A stretch of DNA of 64,000 bases, from NCBI RefSeq assembly GCF_902497555.1, contig NZ_CABVGP010000001.1, positions 3,328,501 through 3,392,500 on the forward strand, written 5' to 3'. Numbering within the stretch: position 1 is the first letter of the stretch; each line of letters opens with the position of its first letter. Made by a program: the position numbers and the translations under genes. This DNA is from Amycolatopsis camponoti. GTDB lineage: Bacteria; Actinomycetota; Actinomycetes; Mycobacteriales; Pseudonocardiaceae. This document shows, piece after piece, positions 43,547 to 51,894 of the stretch. The notes under the pieces were generated by a model. It was given only the letters and a program-made list of their open reading frames with translations. It ran no database searches and was not told the origin of the DNA.

Positions 43547-44580
43547 CCGATCCGCTGGAGACCGAGGAAGCCCAGGCGCTGCGGGACGCCGTGCGCTCGC
43601 TGCTGACCCGCCGGTCGGGGCCGGAGGCGGTGCGGGCGGCGATGGAGTCGCCGCTCGGGTACGACGACAAGCTCTGGTCGACGCTGTGTGAGCAGATCGG
43701 CGTCGCCGCCCTCACGATCCCCGAGCACTACGGCGGCGCGGGCGCCGGCTTGGCCGAGGCGTGCGTGGTCCTGGCGGAGCTCGGCGCCGCGCTCACGCCC
43801 GCCCCGATGCTCGGCTCCGCTGTGCTGTGCGGAGAAGCGTTGCTGCGCGGCGGAAACGACGAGGCCTGCGAACGGCTGCTGCCGGGCATCGCCGCGGGCA
43901 CGACCCTCGCGGCGCTGGCCTGGTCCGACGAAGCCTGGTCACCGGGCTTGACCGCGTCGGACACCGGCCTCGACGGCCGGGCCCACTACGTCCTCGACGG
44001 CGACCTCGCCGACGTCCTCCTGGCCGTGGCCAGGACGGACGACGGCCTCGGCTTGTTCGAAGTCCCGCTGGACGGCGTCCGCCGCGAGCGCGTCACCACA
44101 CTGGACCCGACCCGCCGGCTGGCGGTGGTGGAGTGCGCGTCGACCCCGGCGCGGCGCCTCGACGTCACCGGCTTCGACCTGCGGAAACTGCGCGACACGG
44201 CGGTGGTCGCCGTCGCCGCCGAACAGGTCGGCGCGGCGGCCCGCGCGCTGGAGCTGACGGTGGAGTACACGAAGCAACGCAAGCAGTTCGGCCGGCCGAT
44301 CGGGTCGTTCCAGGCGCTGAAGCACCGGATGGCCGACGTGCACGTCCACGTCGAAGCGGCCCGCTCGGCGCTGTACGCGGCCCTAGTGGACGGCGACGCC
44401 GAAGCCGTGACGACCGCGAAAGTCGTTTGCGGCGAAGCGTTTTCCCATGCGGCGGCGGAGATGATCCAGCTGCACGGCGGCATCGCGATCACCTGGGAGC
44501 ACGACGCCCACCTGTACTTCAAGCGCGCCCACGGGACCGCCCTCCTGTTCGGCGACCCCGCGAGCGCGCTGTCGTCCTAG
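43543..44580 (+). CDS. fadE33: Acyl-CoA dehydrogenase FadE33
   Basis: 345 residues. N-terminal helices, a shortened middle domain and the C-terminal bundle (YTKQRKQFGRPIGSFQALKHRMADVH, LHGGIAITWEHDAHLYFKRAH). The WEHD segment carries the acidic residue that serves as catalytic base in related two-subunit steroid dehydrogenases. It is the last gene of the operon. Its TAG shares the sequence CTAG with the stop codon of the convergent monooxygenase gene, so there is no intergenic terminator. Confidence 0.85.
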   Translation: MTDPLETEEAQALRDAVRSLLTRRSGPEAVRAAMESPLGYDDKLWSTLCEQIGVAALTIPEHYGGAGAGLAEACVVLAELGAALTPAPMLGSAVLCGEALLRGGNDEACERLLPGIAAGTTLAALAWSDEAWSPGLTASDTGLDGRAHYVLDGDLADVLLAVARTDDGLGLFEVPLDGVRRERVTTLDPTRRLAVVECASTPARRLDVTGFDLRKLRDTAVVAVAAEQVGAAARALELTVEYTKQRKQFGRPIGSFQALKHRMADVHVHVEAARSALYAALVDGDAEAVTTAKVVCGEAFSHAAAEMIQLHGGIAITWEHDAHLYFKRAHGTALLFGDPASALSS

Positions 44581-46391
44581 ACCAGGTGATGCCGCTCCTG
44601 CAGCCCGTAGACCGGCGTCGGGATGCCCTCCGCGCGAGCCTTCAGCTGCAGGGCCAGGTAGAGCGAGTAGTGCCGTGACTGGTGCAGGTTGCCGCCGTGG
44701 AACCAGAGCCCGTCCTGCTGGGTGGGCTTCCACATGTTCCGCTGCTCGCCCTCCCACGGGCCGGGGTCCTTCGTCGTGTCCGAGCCCAGGCCCCACACCT
44801 TGCCGACCTTGTCCGCGACCTCCTGGCTGATCAGGTCCGCCGCCCAGCCGTTCATCGAGCCGTACCCGGTCGCGTAGACGACGAGGTCGGCCTCCAGCTC
44901 GGTGCCGTCGTCGAGCCGCACGGACGTCTCGGTCAGCTCGGTGACCTGACCGTGGGCGAGCTTGACGTCGCCGTTCGCCACCAGGTCCGCCGCGCCGACG
45001 TCGATGTAGTAGCCCGAGCCGCGGCGCAGGTACTTCATGAAGAGGCCGGAGTCGTCGTCACCCCAGTCGTGCCGGAAGCCCGCGCCTTCGAGCCGGTCGT
45101 AGAACTCCTGGTCGCGCTCCTTGATCGCCGCGTACACCGGCTGCTGGAAGGTGTGCATGATCCGGTAGGGGAGCGACGCGAACGTCAGGTCCGCCTTCTG
45201 CGTCGTCATCCCGGCGGCCAGCGCGCGTTCCGAGTAGAGGTCGCCGAGCCCGAGGTCCATCAGGGAGTCCGACCTGACGATGTGCGTCGAGCTGCGCTGG
45301 ATCATGGTGACGTCGGCGCCGGCTTCCCACAGCGCGCCGCAGATGTCGAACGCCGAGTTGTTGGAGCCGACGATCACGGCTTTCTTGCCGCGGTAGGCGT
45401 CCGGGCCGGGGTGCTGCGAGCTGTGGTGCTGCTCGCCGCGAAAGAGATCCTGTCCCGGCAACGAAGGAACGTTCGGCTTGCCCGACATGCCGGTCGCCAA
45501 TACCAGCTGCTTCGGCTTGAGGACGACTTCTTCGCCGTCGCGGTCCAGGACGACCGTCCATTCCTTCGCTTCATCGTCGTAGGAGGCGCTCTTGCAGGTC
45601 GTCGACGACCAGTAGTTCACCTCCATGACCTTCGTGTACATCTCGAGCCAGTCGGCGATCTTGTCCTTCGGCGCGAACACCGGCCAGGTGCGCGGGAAGT
45701 CGAGGTAGGGCAGGTGGTCGTACCAGACGGGGTCGTGCAGGCACAGCGACTTGTACCGGCCGCGCCACTGGTCGCCGGGCCGCGCGTACCGGTCGACGAC
45801 GACGTGGTCCACGCCGAGCTGGCGCAGCCGGGCCCCGAGCGCGATCCCGCCCTGCCCGCCGCCGATGACGACGACGTACGGCTGCCGCGTCGTGCCCAGT
45901 TCGTCCGCTTCCGCCTGCCGTGCTTCGGACCACGTGACGCGTTCGCGGTTGACGCCGTGCTCCGCGCCCTTCGGCCGGGTCGTGCCGAGCGGCTCCTCGT
46001 GGCCCTTCAGCTCGTAGAGCGTCGTGAGGAACGTGAACGCGCCTTCGTCGTTGAGCCGCAGGTGTCCGCGGCCGCGGCCGGCCGCCGTCTCGAACCCGAT
46101 CCACGCCTCGACGATCCCGTTCGCTTCGGTCGGCTCCTCGCTGGCGTGGAAGCCGTGGGCATCGGCGGTGTCCATGGTGCCCAGGAGGAGATCCTTGACG
46201 CCGTCACGGTTTTCGACGGTCTTGAGGTTCCAGGTGAAGGCGATGAGGTCGCGCCAGAACGACGTCGTGGCGAACAGGGCCGCGGCCCGGTCGGCGTCCC
46301 GGGCCGCGAGCGCGGCCTCGAAGCCGGCGAGCCAGTCTTCGACGCGCTGCCGGGCACCGACGGCCGCGGCCGGTTCGAGGGTCTGGGTCAT
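44577..46391 (-). CDS. NTF2-like/flavin-containing monooxygenase
   Basis: 604 residues. Residues about 15-140 form an NTF2-like domain (LAARDADRAAALFATTSFWRDLIAFTWNLKTV). A flavin-containing monooxygenase follows: FAD loop VVIGGGQGGIALGARL near 175, the FMO-type fingerprint FRGEQHHSSQH, NADPH loop IVGSNNSAFDICGAL and ATGYGSMNG near the C-terminus. The fingerprint reads FxGxxxHxxxH, with His where FMOs have Tyr/Phe and Baeyer-Villiger enzymes Trp. It probably oxygenates a small organic substrate with NADPH and O2. It lies downstream of a GAF-domain regulator on the same strand, which probably activates it. The substrate is unknown; a link with the adjoining steroid genes is only positional. 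Confidence 0.83.
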   Translation of the reverse strand: MTQTLEPAAAVGARQRVEDWLAGFEAALAARDADRAAALFATTSFWRDLIAFTWNLKTVENRDGVKDLLLGTMDTADAHGFHASEEPTEANGIVEAWIGFETAAGRGRGHLRLNDEGAFTFLTTLYELKGHEEPLGTTRPKGAEHGVNRERVTWSEARQAEADELGTTRQPYVVVIGGGQGGIALGARLRQLGVDHVVVDRYARPGDQWRGRYKSLCLHDPVWYDHLPYLDFPRTWPVFAPKDKIADWLEMYTKVMEVNYWSSTTCKSASYDDEAKEWTVVLDRDGEEVVLKPKQLVLATGMSGKPNVPSLPGQDLFRGEQHHSSQHPGPDAYRGKKAVIVGSNNSAFDICGALWEAGADVTMIQRSSTHIVRSDSLMDLGLGDLYSERALAAGMTTQKADLTFASLPYRIMHTFQQPVYAAIKERDQEFYDRLEGAGFRHDWGDDDSGLFMKYLRRGSGYYIDVGAADLVANGDVKLAHGQVTELTETSVRLDDGTELEADLVVYATGYGSMNGWAADLISQEVADKVGKVWGLGSDTTKDPGPWEGEQRNMWKPTQQDGLWFHGGNLHQSRHYSLYLALQLKARAEGIPTPVYGLQERHHLV

Positions 46392-46478
46392 GAGCGGACC
46401 TCCCGTCGGGCACCGTCTTCGTCGGCGGCGCGTTCAGAGCAGCCAACCCCGGCGGGCCGGGTCCGCGAAAGGGTTGCC

Positions 46479-47651
46479 CTAGGGTTGCATCAGCACGACT
46501 TCGACGCCGGGTGCGATCCGGTACGGCCGGGCGAGCAGCAGGCCGCCGACCAGCTTGCGCAGCCGCGACAGCTCCGCGCGGACGGTCACCAGGTGCGTGC
46601 GGTCGCCGTAGAGCGTCTCCGACAGCTGCGCCGCCGACACCCCGGCCGGGCCGGCGGTCGCGATCAGCCGCAGCAGGTCCGCCTGCCGCCGGCCCAGCGG
46701 GTGCGTCCACCGGGCCGAGCCTTCGACGGTGGCGCGCGGCGGGTCGAGTTCGAGGGTGAGCCGCAGGGTTTCGCGGCGGCTCGGCCGCAGCAGCCACCCG
46801 CCGGGCACCGGCTCGGGCTCGCACGCGCCGACCCCGCGGACCGCGACGGGGACGCCGTGCCGGGGTGCGGCGACGCGGTCGATCCCGGAGACGCCGCGCT
46901 GGGCGGCGACCCAGCCGTGGTCGTCGACGACGAGGCCGGTGGTGCTCAACAGGGGGCCGGACAGCCGGCGCAACGCCTCGAGCCGGATCTCGTGCCGCTG
47001 GCGCAGGACGGCCTCGGCCAGCCGTACCGACGTCCCGACCAGGGCGACGGTCATCGGGTGGACGGTCTCGGCCGGGCCGCTGACGTCGACGATCCCCAGC
47101 AGCTCGCCGGTCCGCGGGTCGTGCACCGGGTAGGCGGTGCAGGCCCACGAGTGGTGGGAGCGCACGAAGTGCTCGGCGGCGAACATCTGCACCGGGGCGG
47201 CCTCGGCCAGCGCCGTCCCGATCGCGTTGCTGCCGATGGCGGGCTCCGACCAGGTGGCACCCTCGGTGAAGCCGAGCGAGTCGGCGCGGTGGCGCACCCC
47301 GCGCGCGCCTTCGCGCCAGAGGACGACGCCGTCGGCGTCGGTGACGACCATCAGGTGGTGCGCGTCTTCGGCCACCGACGTCAGCGCGCCCCGGAGTTCG
47401 GGGAGGACTTCGCGGAGCCGGGAGCCGGTCCGCCGCCGTTCGACCTCGGCGGCGCCGACCGGATCGGGCGCGGGCGGGCGATCGGGATCGACACCCTGCG
47501 CGGCGACCCGCCGCCACGAGCGTTCGACCAGCCGCCGCGGAGCGGTCCGGGGTGCCCGCCCGGCCAGGACGGCATCGTGGATACCGGCGAGCAGCCGGGC
47601 GTGCCCGGCGACATCGGTGCCGGGCCGGACCGCGCAGACATCGTCGTCCAC
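46479..47651 (-). CDS. GAF-domain transcriptional regulator
   Basis: 390 residues. A GAF sensor module (about residues 70-230: LMVVTDADGVVLWREGARGVRHRADSLGFTEGATWSEPAIGSNAIGTAL) of the type found in AcoR-like activators, but without the sigma-54 AAA domain. Residues about 315-380 resemble a winged DNA-binding domain (LGRRQADLLRLIATAGPAGVSAAQLSETLYGDRTHLVTVRAELSRLRKLV). The GTG at 47651 is preceded by AGGAGG at 5 nt; the open frame running on to 48005 overlaps the sigma-factor gene. It is 87 bp upstream of the flavin monooxygenase on the same strand, so it is likely its regulator. Three 21-bp direct repeats lie upstream of its start. Confidence 0.78.
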   Translation of the reverse strand: MDDDVCAVRPGTDVAGHARLLAGIHDAVLAGRAPRTAPRRLVERSWRRVAAQGVDPDRPPAPDPVGAAEVERRRTGSRLREVLPELRGALTSVAEDAHHLMVVTDADGVVLWREGARGVRHRADSLGFTEGATWSEPAIGSNAIGTALAEAAPVQMFAAEHFVRSHHSWACTAYPVHDPRTGELLGIVDVSGPAETVHPMTVALVGTSVRLAEAVLRQRHEIRLEALRRLSGPLLSTTGLVVDDHGWVAAQRGVSGIDRVAAPRHGVPVAVRGVGACEPEPVPGGWLLRPSRRETLRLTLELDPPRATVEGSARWTHPLGRRQADLLRLIATAGPAGVSAAQLSETLYGDRTHLVTVRAELSRLRKLVGGLLLARPYRIAPGVEVVLMQP

Positions 47652-47729
47652 CGCCACCTCCTGGGCCGGCTTCACGGTAACCCGGGGGAGTGGGGGCAGG
47701 GCAACCTTCACGCAACCTCGGGAGGACCT

Positions 47730-47792
47730 GCGTACCCGGGCGGACGACTCGCGTGCCTGGGCGGACGACACGCGTGCCCAGGCGGACGACAC
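47730..47792. repeat. Three tandem 21-bp repeats upstream of the GAF-regulator gene
   Basis: GCGTACCCGGGCGGACGACTC, then two near copies, at 47730-47750, 47751-47771 and 47772-47792, differing at 1-4 positions with no spacer. The period equals two helical turns, so all copies face the same side of the DNA, as expected for iterated operator sites. They lie between the sigma-factor stop and the GAF gene start. Chance slippage in GC-rich DNA is the alternative. Confidence 0.8.
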
Positions 47793-47814
47793 GGCGGCCG
47801 ATCCCGCCTGCGGG

Positions 47815-48558
47815 TCAGCCGGTGAGGCGGGCCGCGGAGCCCGGTAGCTCGCGGTTCGCCTCGTCCAGGCCCGTGGCCACCCTCCGGCACGAGCCGCAGC
47901 CCGCGATGTGGTCCGCCACCACGCTCGCGCGGCGCGGGGACAGCGCTCCCCGGACCCACGCGCCCATGCGACGGCGTGGTTCGCGGCAGACCGGCTCCTC
48001 CGCATCGGGCACCTGGACCTGCAGGTACGCCTGGCGCAGCCCCTCCCGCGCCCGCATCGCCAGCGCCGACACGCTGTTCGGCGTCAAGCCCAGCAGCGGC
48101 GCGGCCTCCGTCGGCGTGTCGCCCTCGGCCTCGGTCCGCCAGAGCACCGTCCGCCACCGGCCCGGCAGCGTGCAGTACGCCGACCACACGAGCTTCTCGT
48201 TCGACCGGTGCAGGGCCAGCTCGTCGGCGCCGCTCGACGGCGTCTCGGGGACCGTTTCGCACAGGTCGACCCGGCTGCGCTGCCGGCTCCACCGCGACAC
48301 CAGGTTCCGCAGCGTCACGACGAGGTAGGGCCGCAGGTCGCCGGCCGGGCCGCCACCGGCGTGGACGACGGCGAGCACCCGCACGAACGTCTCGGCCACC
48401 AGGTCGTCGCGCTCCGCGGGCTGCTTCGCCCACGCCGCCGCGGTGCGGCGCAGCGGTTCGGCGTGCCGGCGGAACAGTGCGCCGCCGGCGTCGAGGTCAC
48501 CGGCGCGGAGGGCGGCGAGCAGCACCGCGTCCGGCGGCTCCTCGTCGGCGTTGCTCAT
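47815..48558 (-). CDS. ECF-type sigma factor with C-terminal zinc-finger anti-sigma-like domain
   Basis: 247 residues. Sigma region 2 (AGGALFRRHAEPLRRTAAAWAKQPAERDDLVAETFVRVLAVV) and region 4 (LPGRWRTVLWRTEAEGDTPTEAAPLLGLTPNSVSALAMRAREGL) are followed by a tail with HIAGCGSCRRVA. This HxxxCxxC arrangement is typical of ZAS/zf-HC2 anti-sigma domains. The sigma factor may therefore carry its own inhibitory or redox/zinc-sensing module. ATG 48558 is chosen because MSNADEEPPD directly precedes region 2. It is divergent from the TetR gene at 48654. Confidence 0.87.
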   Translation of the reverse strand: MSNADEEPPDAVLLAALRAGDLDAGGALFRRHAEPLRRTAAAWAKQPAERDDLVAETFVRVLAVVHAGGGPAGDLRPYLVVTLRNLVSRWSRQRSRVDLCETVPETPSSGADELALHRSNEKLVWSAYCTLPGRWRTVLWRTEAEGDTPTEAAPLLGLTPNSVSALAMRAREGLRQAYLQVQVPDAEEPVCREPRRRMGAWVRGALSPRRASVVADHIAGCGSCRRVATGLDEANRELPGSAARLTG

Positions 48559-48640
48559 CGACACTCTCCGTGGCCAGGTGGCACCCAAAGTTAGCGGTAC
48601 GGCAGTGTATGCCACACGGCCCGCCGCGACACTCCACCAC

Positions 48641-48646
48641 TAGAAT
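48641..48646 (+). promoter_or_regulatory. -10 element of a probably leaderless TetR transcript
   Basis: TAGAAT lies 7 nt before the ATG at 48654, and no ribosome-binding sequence is present, so transcription likely begins at or near the start codon. Confidence 0.5.
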
Positions 48647-48653
48647 CCCGCCG

Positions 48654-49334
48654 ATGACATCGACGGACACGCCGCGACCGCCCGACGGCCGGGCCGCGCG
48701 GTGGGCCGGCCAGCGCGACCGCCGTCGCAGCGAGTTCGTCGAAGCGGGCCTGCGCGCGATCGCGCGGCACGGACCCGAGGTGTCCACCGAGCAGATCGCC
48801 GACGAAGCCGGTGTCGCCCGCACGCGGCTGTACCGCCACTTCGACGGCGCCGCCGACCTGCAGCACGCGATCGCCGTCCGGGTCGCGGAGCTGGTCACCG
48901 CGGAGTTCGCGCCGCTGTGGAACCCGAGCGGCACGCCGATGGAGCTGATCCGCGCGGCGATCGGCGCGCACACCCGCTGGCTGGCCGAGCACGGAGCTCT
49001 CTACCGCTACCTGACCAAGCACGCGCTGTCGGGCACCCGCGACGTCTTCGCCGACGGCAAGTCCGCGATCGCGCGGCAGCTGACCGTGGTGTTCGAGCAC
49101 TACCTCGGACTGTTCGGAGTGGACACCCGCGTCTGCGAAGCGGTCGCCTACGGGCTGGTCGGCCTGGTGGAGTCGAGCACCTCGCGCTGGCTGGAGAATC
49201 CGCGCGGCGTCGACCGCGCCGAGCTGGCCGCGCTGCTGGCGCACTGGGTCTGGCGGATCGTCGACGACACCCTGCGCGCCGGCGGCCTCGAGCTCGACCC
49301 GCACACCGAGCTGGCGGCGGCGCACCTCGGCTGA
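48654..49334 (+). CDS. TetR/AcrR family regulator
   Basis: 226 residues. N-terminal HTH (FVEAGLRAIARHGPEVSTEQIADEAGVARTRLYRHFDGAADLQHAI) and a helical effector domain with a TetR_C-like end (SSTSRWLENPRGVDRAELAALLAHWVWRIVDDTL). Such regulators in actinobacteria often control lipid or acyl-CoA genes, but no operator or target is evident here. The mRNA is probably leaderless. It precedes terC by 78 bp on the same strand and is divergent from the sigma factor. Confidence 0.87.
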   Translation: MTSTDTPRPPDGRAARWAGQRDRRRSEFVEAGLRAIARHGPEVSTEQIADEAGVARTRLYRHFDGAADLQHAIAVRVAELVTAEFAPLWNPSGTPMELIRAAIGAHTRWLAEHGALYRYLTKHALSGTRDVFADGKSAIARQLTVVFEHYLGLFGVDTRVCEAVAYGLVGLVESSTSRWLENPRGVDRAELAALLAHWVWRIVDDTLRAGGLELDPHTELAAAHLG

Positions 49335-49412
49335 TCCGTCCACTGTGGACTCCTGGTGCGCGTTCGCGGCCCGCGCCCTACGATCGCGGCAGGCACGGGA
49401 GCGGGGGAGCGG

Positions 49413-50402
49413 ATGGGCGTCGGCACCTGGGTGGTCACCATCGGCGTCGTGCTGGCGCTGCTCGCGGTCGACCTCGTCGTCGCCGCGCTCCGGCCGCACC
49501 GGGTCGGGTTCGGCGAGGCGGTCGCCTGGTCGGTGGGCTACATCCTGGTCGCGGTCGCCTTCGGCGTCTGGCTGACGCTGGCCCACGGCGGTGAGCTCGG
49601 CACCGAGTACTTCGCCGGCTACATCGTCGAGAAGAGCCTGTCGGTCGACAACCTGTTCGTGTTCGTGATCATCATGACGACGTTCGCCGTTCCCGAGGAG
49701 CACCAGCACAAGGTGCTCACGTTCGGGATCATCCTCGCGCTCGTGATGCGGGCGATCTTCATCCTGGTGGGCGCGACGCTCCTCTCGCTGTTCTCGTTCA
49801 TGTTCCTGCTCTTCGGGCTGCTGCTGATCTACACCGGCGTGCAGCTGTTCCGGCACCGCGACGCCGACCCCGACATCGAGCACAACGTCGTGGTCCGGAC
49901 GGCCCGCCGCCTGCTGCCGGTGTCCGACGCCTACGACGGCGGCCGGCTGCTCACCCGGGTCTCCGGCCGCCGGATGGTGACGCCGCTGGTGGTGGTCCTG
50001 GTCGCGATCGGCGGCGTCGACCTGCTGTTCGCCCTGGACTCGATCCCGGCGGTCTTCGGCGTCACCGACGAGCCGTACGTCGTGTTCGCCGCGAACGCGT
50101 TCGCGCTGCTCGGCCTGCGGGCCCTGTACTTCCTGGTGAAGGGCCTGCTCGACCGGCTCGTGTACCTCTCCGCCGGGCTCGCGGTCATCCTCGCGTTCAT
50201 CGGGGTGAAGCTGATCCTGCACTGGGCGCACGTCGACATCGATGCCCGCGTCCCGGAGATCGCCACACCGGTGAGCCTCGCGGTGATCATCGGCGTCCTG
50301 GCCGTCGTGACGGTCGCCAGCCTGGTCAAGACCCGGCGCGACCCGGCCGCGAAGGCGCACCCGGGATCGTTGCGGGGATCGTCAGACCGCGAAGACCTGT
50401 GA
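49413..50402 (+). CDS. TerC/Alx family integral membrane protein
   Basis: 329 residues with about nine hydrophobic segments. The family-defining acidic membrane motifs are present: [16 protein letters not shown] near residue 73 and [17 protein letters not shown] near residue 205. TerC/Alx proteins are implicated in metal (manganese) efflux and in tellurite resistance in some hosts. ATG 49413 has GGGGGAG upstream. No ter operon is nearby, so the metal-homeostasis role is more likely than a tellurite role. Its last 21 bp overlap the end of the convergent VOC gene. Confidence 0.88.
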   Translation: MGVGTWVVTIGVVLALLAVDLVVAALRPHRVGFGEAVAWSVGYILVAVAFGVWLTLAHGGELGTEYFAGYIVEKSLSVDNLFVFVIIMTTFAVPEEHQHKVLTFGIILALVMRAIFILVGATLLSLFSFMFLLFGLLLIYTGVQLFRHRDADPDIEHNVVVRTARRLLPVSDAYDGGRLLTRVSGRRMVTPLVVVLVAIGGVDLLFALDSIPAVFGVTDEPYVVFAANAFALLGLRALYFLVKGLLDRLVYLSAGLAVILAFIGVKLILHWAHVDIDARVPEIATPVSLAVIIGVLAVVTVASLVKTRRDPAAKAHPGSLRGSSDREDL

Positions 50403-50798
50403 GTCGTCGGCGAAGGCCTTGAACTCCAGCGCGTTGCCGGCGGGGTCGAGCAGGAACATCGTCCACTGCTCGCCGGGCTGACCCTCGAAGCGGACGTACG
50501 GCTCGATCACGAACTCGGTCCCGGCCGCCCGCAACCGCTCGGCGAGCGCCTTGAACTCGTCGACCTCGAGGATCAGGCCGAAGTGCGGAACCGGCACGTC
50601 GTGGCCGTCGACGGGGTTGTGGACGCGCTGGGGCCGTCCGGGCGCCAGGTGCGTCACGAACTGGTGGCCGTGGAAGTTCCAGTCGACCCAGGTGCCGGCG
50701 CTGCGGCCCTGGGCGAGGCCGAGGACTTCGCCGTAGAAGCGGCGGGCAGCGGCCAGGTCGTCGACCGGCATGGCGAGGTGGAAGCGGGGGATGATCAT
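50382..50798 (-). CDS. Glyoxalase/bleomycin-resistance (VOC) family protein
   Basis: 138 residues. VOC metalloenzyme fold: [23 protein letters not shown], then [25 protein letters not shown], and a closing [14 protein letters not shown] with the metal-ligand Glu. Several His and Glu residues fit a metal site. The reaction is unknown; antibiotic binding, dioxygenase and isomerase roles all occur in the superfamily. It is divergent from a GntR regulator with a palindrome covering the 22-bp gap, so it is presumably that regulator's target. Confidence 0.85.
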   Translation of the reverse strand: MIIPRFHLAMPVDDLAAARRFYGEVLGLAQGRSAGTWVDWNFHGHQFVTHLAPGRPQRVHNPVDGHDVPVPHFGLILEVDEFKALAERLRAAGTEFVIEPYVRFEGQPGEQWTMFLLDPAGNALEFKAFADDSQVFAV

Positions 50799-50803
50799 GT
50801 CTG

Positions 50804-50815
50804 AATGTTAACATT
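50804..50815. promoter_or_regulatory. Palindrome AATGTTAACATT between VOC and GntR genes
   Basis: A perfect 12-bp palindrome in the 22-bp gap between two divergent start codons. It overlaps both promoters and is the likely GntR operator. Confidence 0.65.
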
Positions 50816-50820
50816 AGGAC

Positions 50821-51474
50821 ATGAGTGCTCAAGTGGCTCCCGCACGCCGGCGCGGGCTCGCCGACGAGGTGGCCGACCGCATCCGCGACGCGATCTTCGA
50901 CGGGACGTACGCGCCGGGAAGCCAGCTGCGCGAGGTGGAGCTGGCGGAAGCGCTGGGCGTCAGCCGCGGGCCGGTGCGGGAGGCGCTGCTCAAGCTGGAG
51001 CGCGAGGGGCTCGTGCGCGGCGAATGGCACCGGGGCACCACGGTGACGTCACTGTCCGAAGTGGACGTCGCCGAGCTGGACAGCCTGCGGGCCGCGCTGG
51101 AGCAGCTCGCCGTCGGGCTGGTGATCGACCGCGCACCGGGCCTCGACGCGGTCGACGCCGCCGTGGCGAGCATGGAACGGGCGGCGGACGAGCACGAGAT
51201 GGTGCGCTGCGACCTCGCGTTCCACGACGCGATCTACGCGGCCGCGGGACACCGGCGCCTGGGCGAGGCGTGGGAGGCGATCCGCTCGCAGGTCCACCTG
51301 TTCCTGCTGACCCGGATCGGCGTCGACACGGACGGCTACCTGGCGGGCATCCCGGCCGAACACCGGCAGCTCGCCGACGCCCTGCGGGCCGGCGACCGGG
51401 ACGCGGCCCTGGAACTCTTCGCTACCCACCGGCAGCACGCGTTCGACATCCTCACCGGGCGGAATCCGGGGTGA
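50821..51474 (+). CDS. GntR family regulator, FCD (FadR-type) effector domain
   Basis: 217 residues. Winged HTH (ADRIRDAIFDGTYAPGSQLREVELAEALGVSRGPVREALLKLEREGLV), then an all-helical FCD domain with metal-ligand candidates DLAFHDAIYAAAGH and HRQLADAL. These proteins respond to small organic acids. The short distance from the palindrome and the lack of a clear ribosome site suggest a leaderless or nearly leaderless mRNA. It most likely autoregulates and controls the divergent VOC gene. Confidence 0.88.
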   Translation: MSAQVAPARRRGLADEVADRIRDAIFDGTYAPGSQLREVELAEALGVSRGPVREALLKLEREGLVRGEWHRGTTVTSLSEVDVAELDSLRAALEQLAVGLVIDRAPGLDAVDAAVASMERAADEHEMVRCDLAFHDAIYAAAGHRRLGEAWEAIRSQVHLFLLTRIGVDTDGYLAGIPAEHRQLADALRAGDRDAALELFATHRQHAFDILTGRNPG

Positions 51475-51639
51475 CGGATGGCCAACCCCGCGCGGCTCCG
51501 GCCCGACCGGCGAGCCGCGGCGCTGTTCGCGATCCGGCGCCGCCCGGTCCGGCGGTGGTGCGGCCCAGCCCGGCCAGCCCAGCGCAGCCGGAGGTGGTGC
51601 GGCCCGGCCCAGCGGCCGCCGCTCGCGGCCCGGGGCGCG
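51475..51639. other. Non-coding stretch with a short direct repeat
   Basis: No convincing gene. GGTGGTGCGGCCC occurs twice (51554-51566 and 51593-51605) in proline/arginine-biased low-complexity DNA, perhaps the scar of a deletion that removed most of the monooxygenase whose tail follows. Confidence 0.4.
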
Positions 51640-51830
51640 GTGCGGCGACGGTGGCCGCGGAGTGGGGGAGCCGCGTCCGTGTGGAGACGGCGCGGCCGCT
51701 GGCGTTCCCGGACCAGCGGCTGGCGGCGCTGGTGCGGCCGGACGGGTATCTGGCGTGGGCTTCGGTCGGCGAGCTGGACGAGAACGACCTTCGCGAGGCG
51801 ATGACGACCTGGCTCGGCCCGGCCGGGTAA
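51640..51830 (+). pseudogene. C-terminal remnant of a FAD-dependent aromatic monooxygenase
   Basis: The frame ending at TAA 51828-51830 encodes EWGSRVRVETARPL, then LAALVRPDGYLAWASVG and AMTTWLGPAG. This matches the thioredoxin-like C-terminal tail of PheA/TfdB/Rox-type flavin monooxygenases (the LVRPDGYVAW signature). The FAD- and substrate-binding domains (~400 residues) are absent and no sensible start exists, so the gene is a truncated relic. Confidence 0.55.
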
Positions 51831-51894
51831 GACCACCGCGGGTGGCCCGGGCGGGTGTTGACGGCACCGCCCGCCGGCGCGGATCGTGGGATCC

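Noticed and set aside
47730..47792. Tandem repeats considered as a CRISPR array
   Set aside because: The repeats abut without spacers, are only 21 bp long and no cas genes are present.
47652..48005. N-terminal extension of the GAF regulator
   Set aside because: It would overlap the sigma-factor gene and encode a Ser/Ala/Arg-rich tract from the 21-bp repeats. The GTG at 47651 has a well-spaced AGGAGG.
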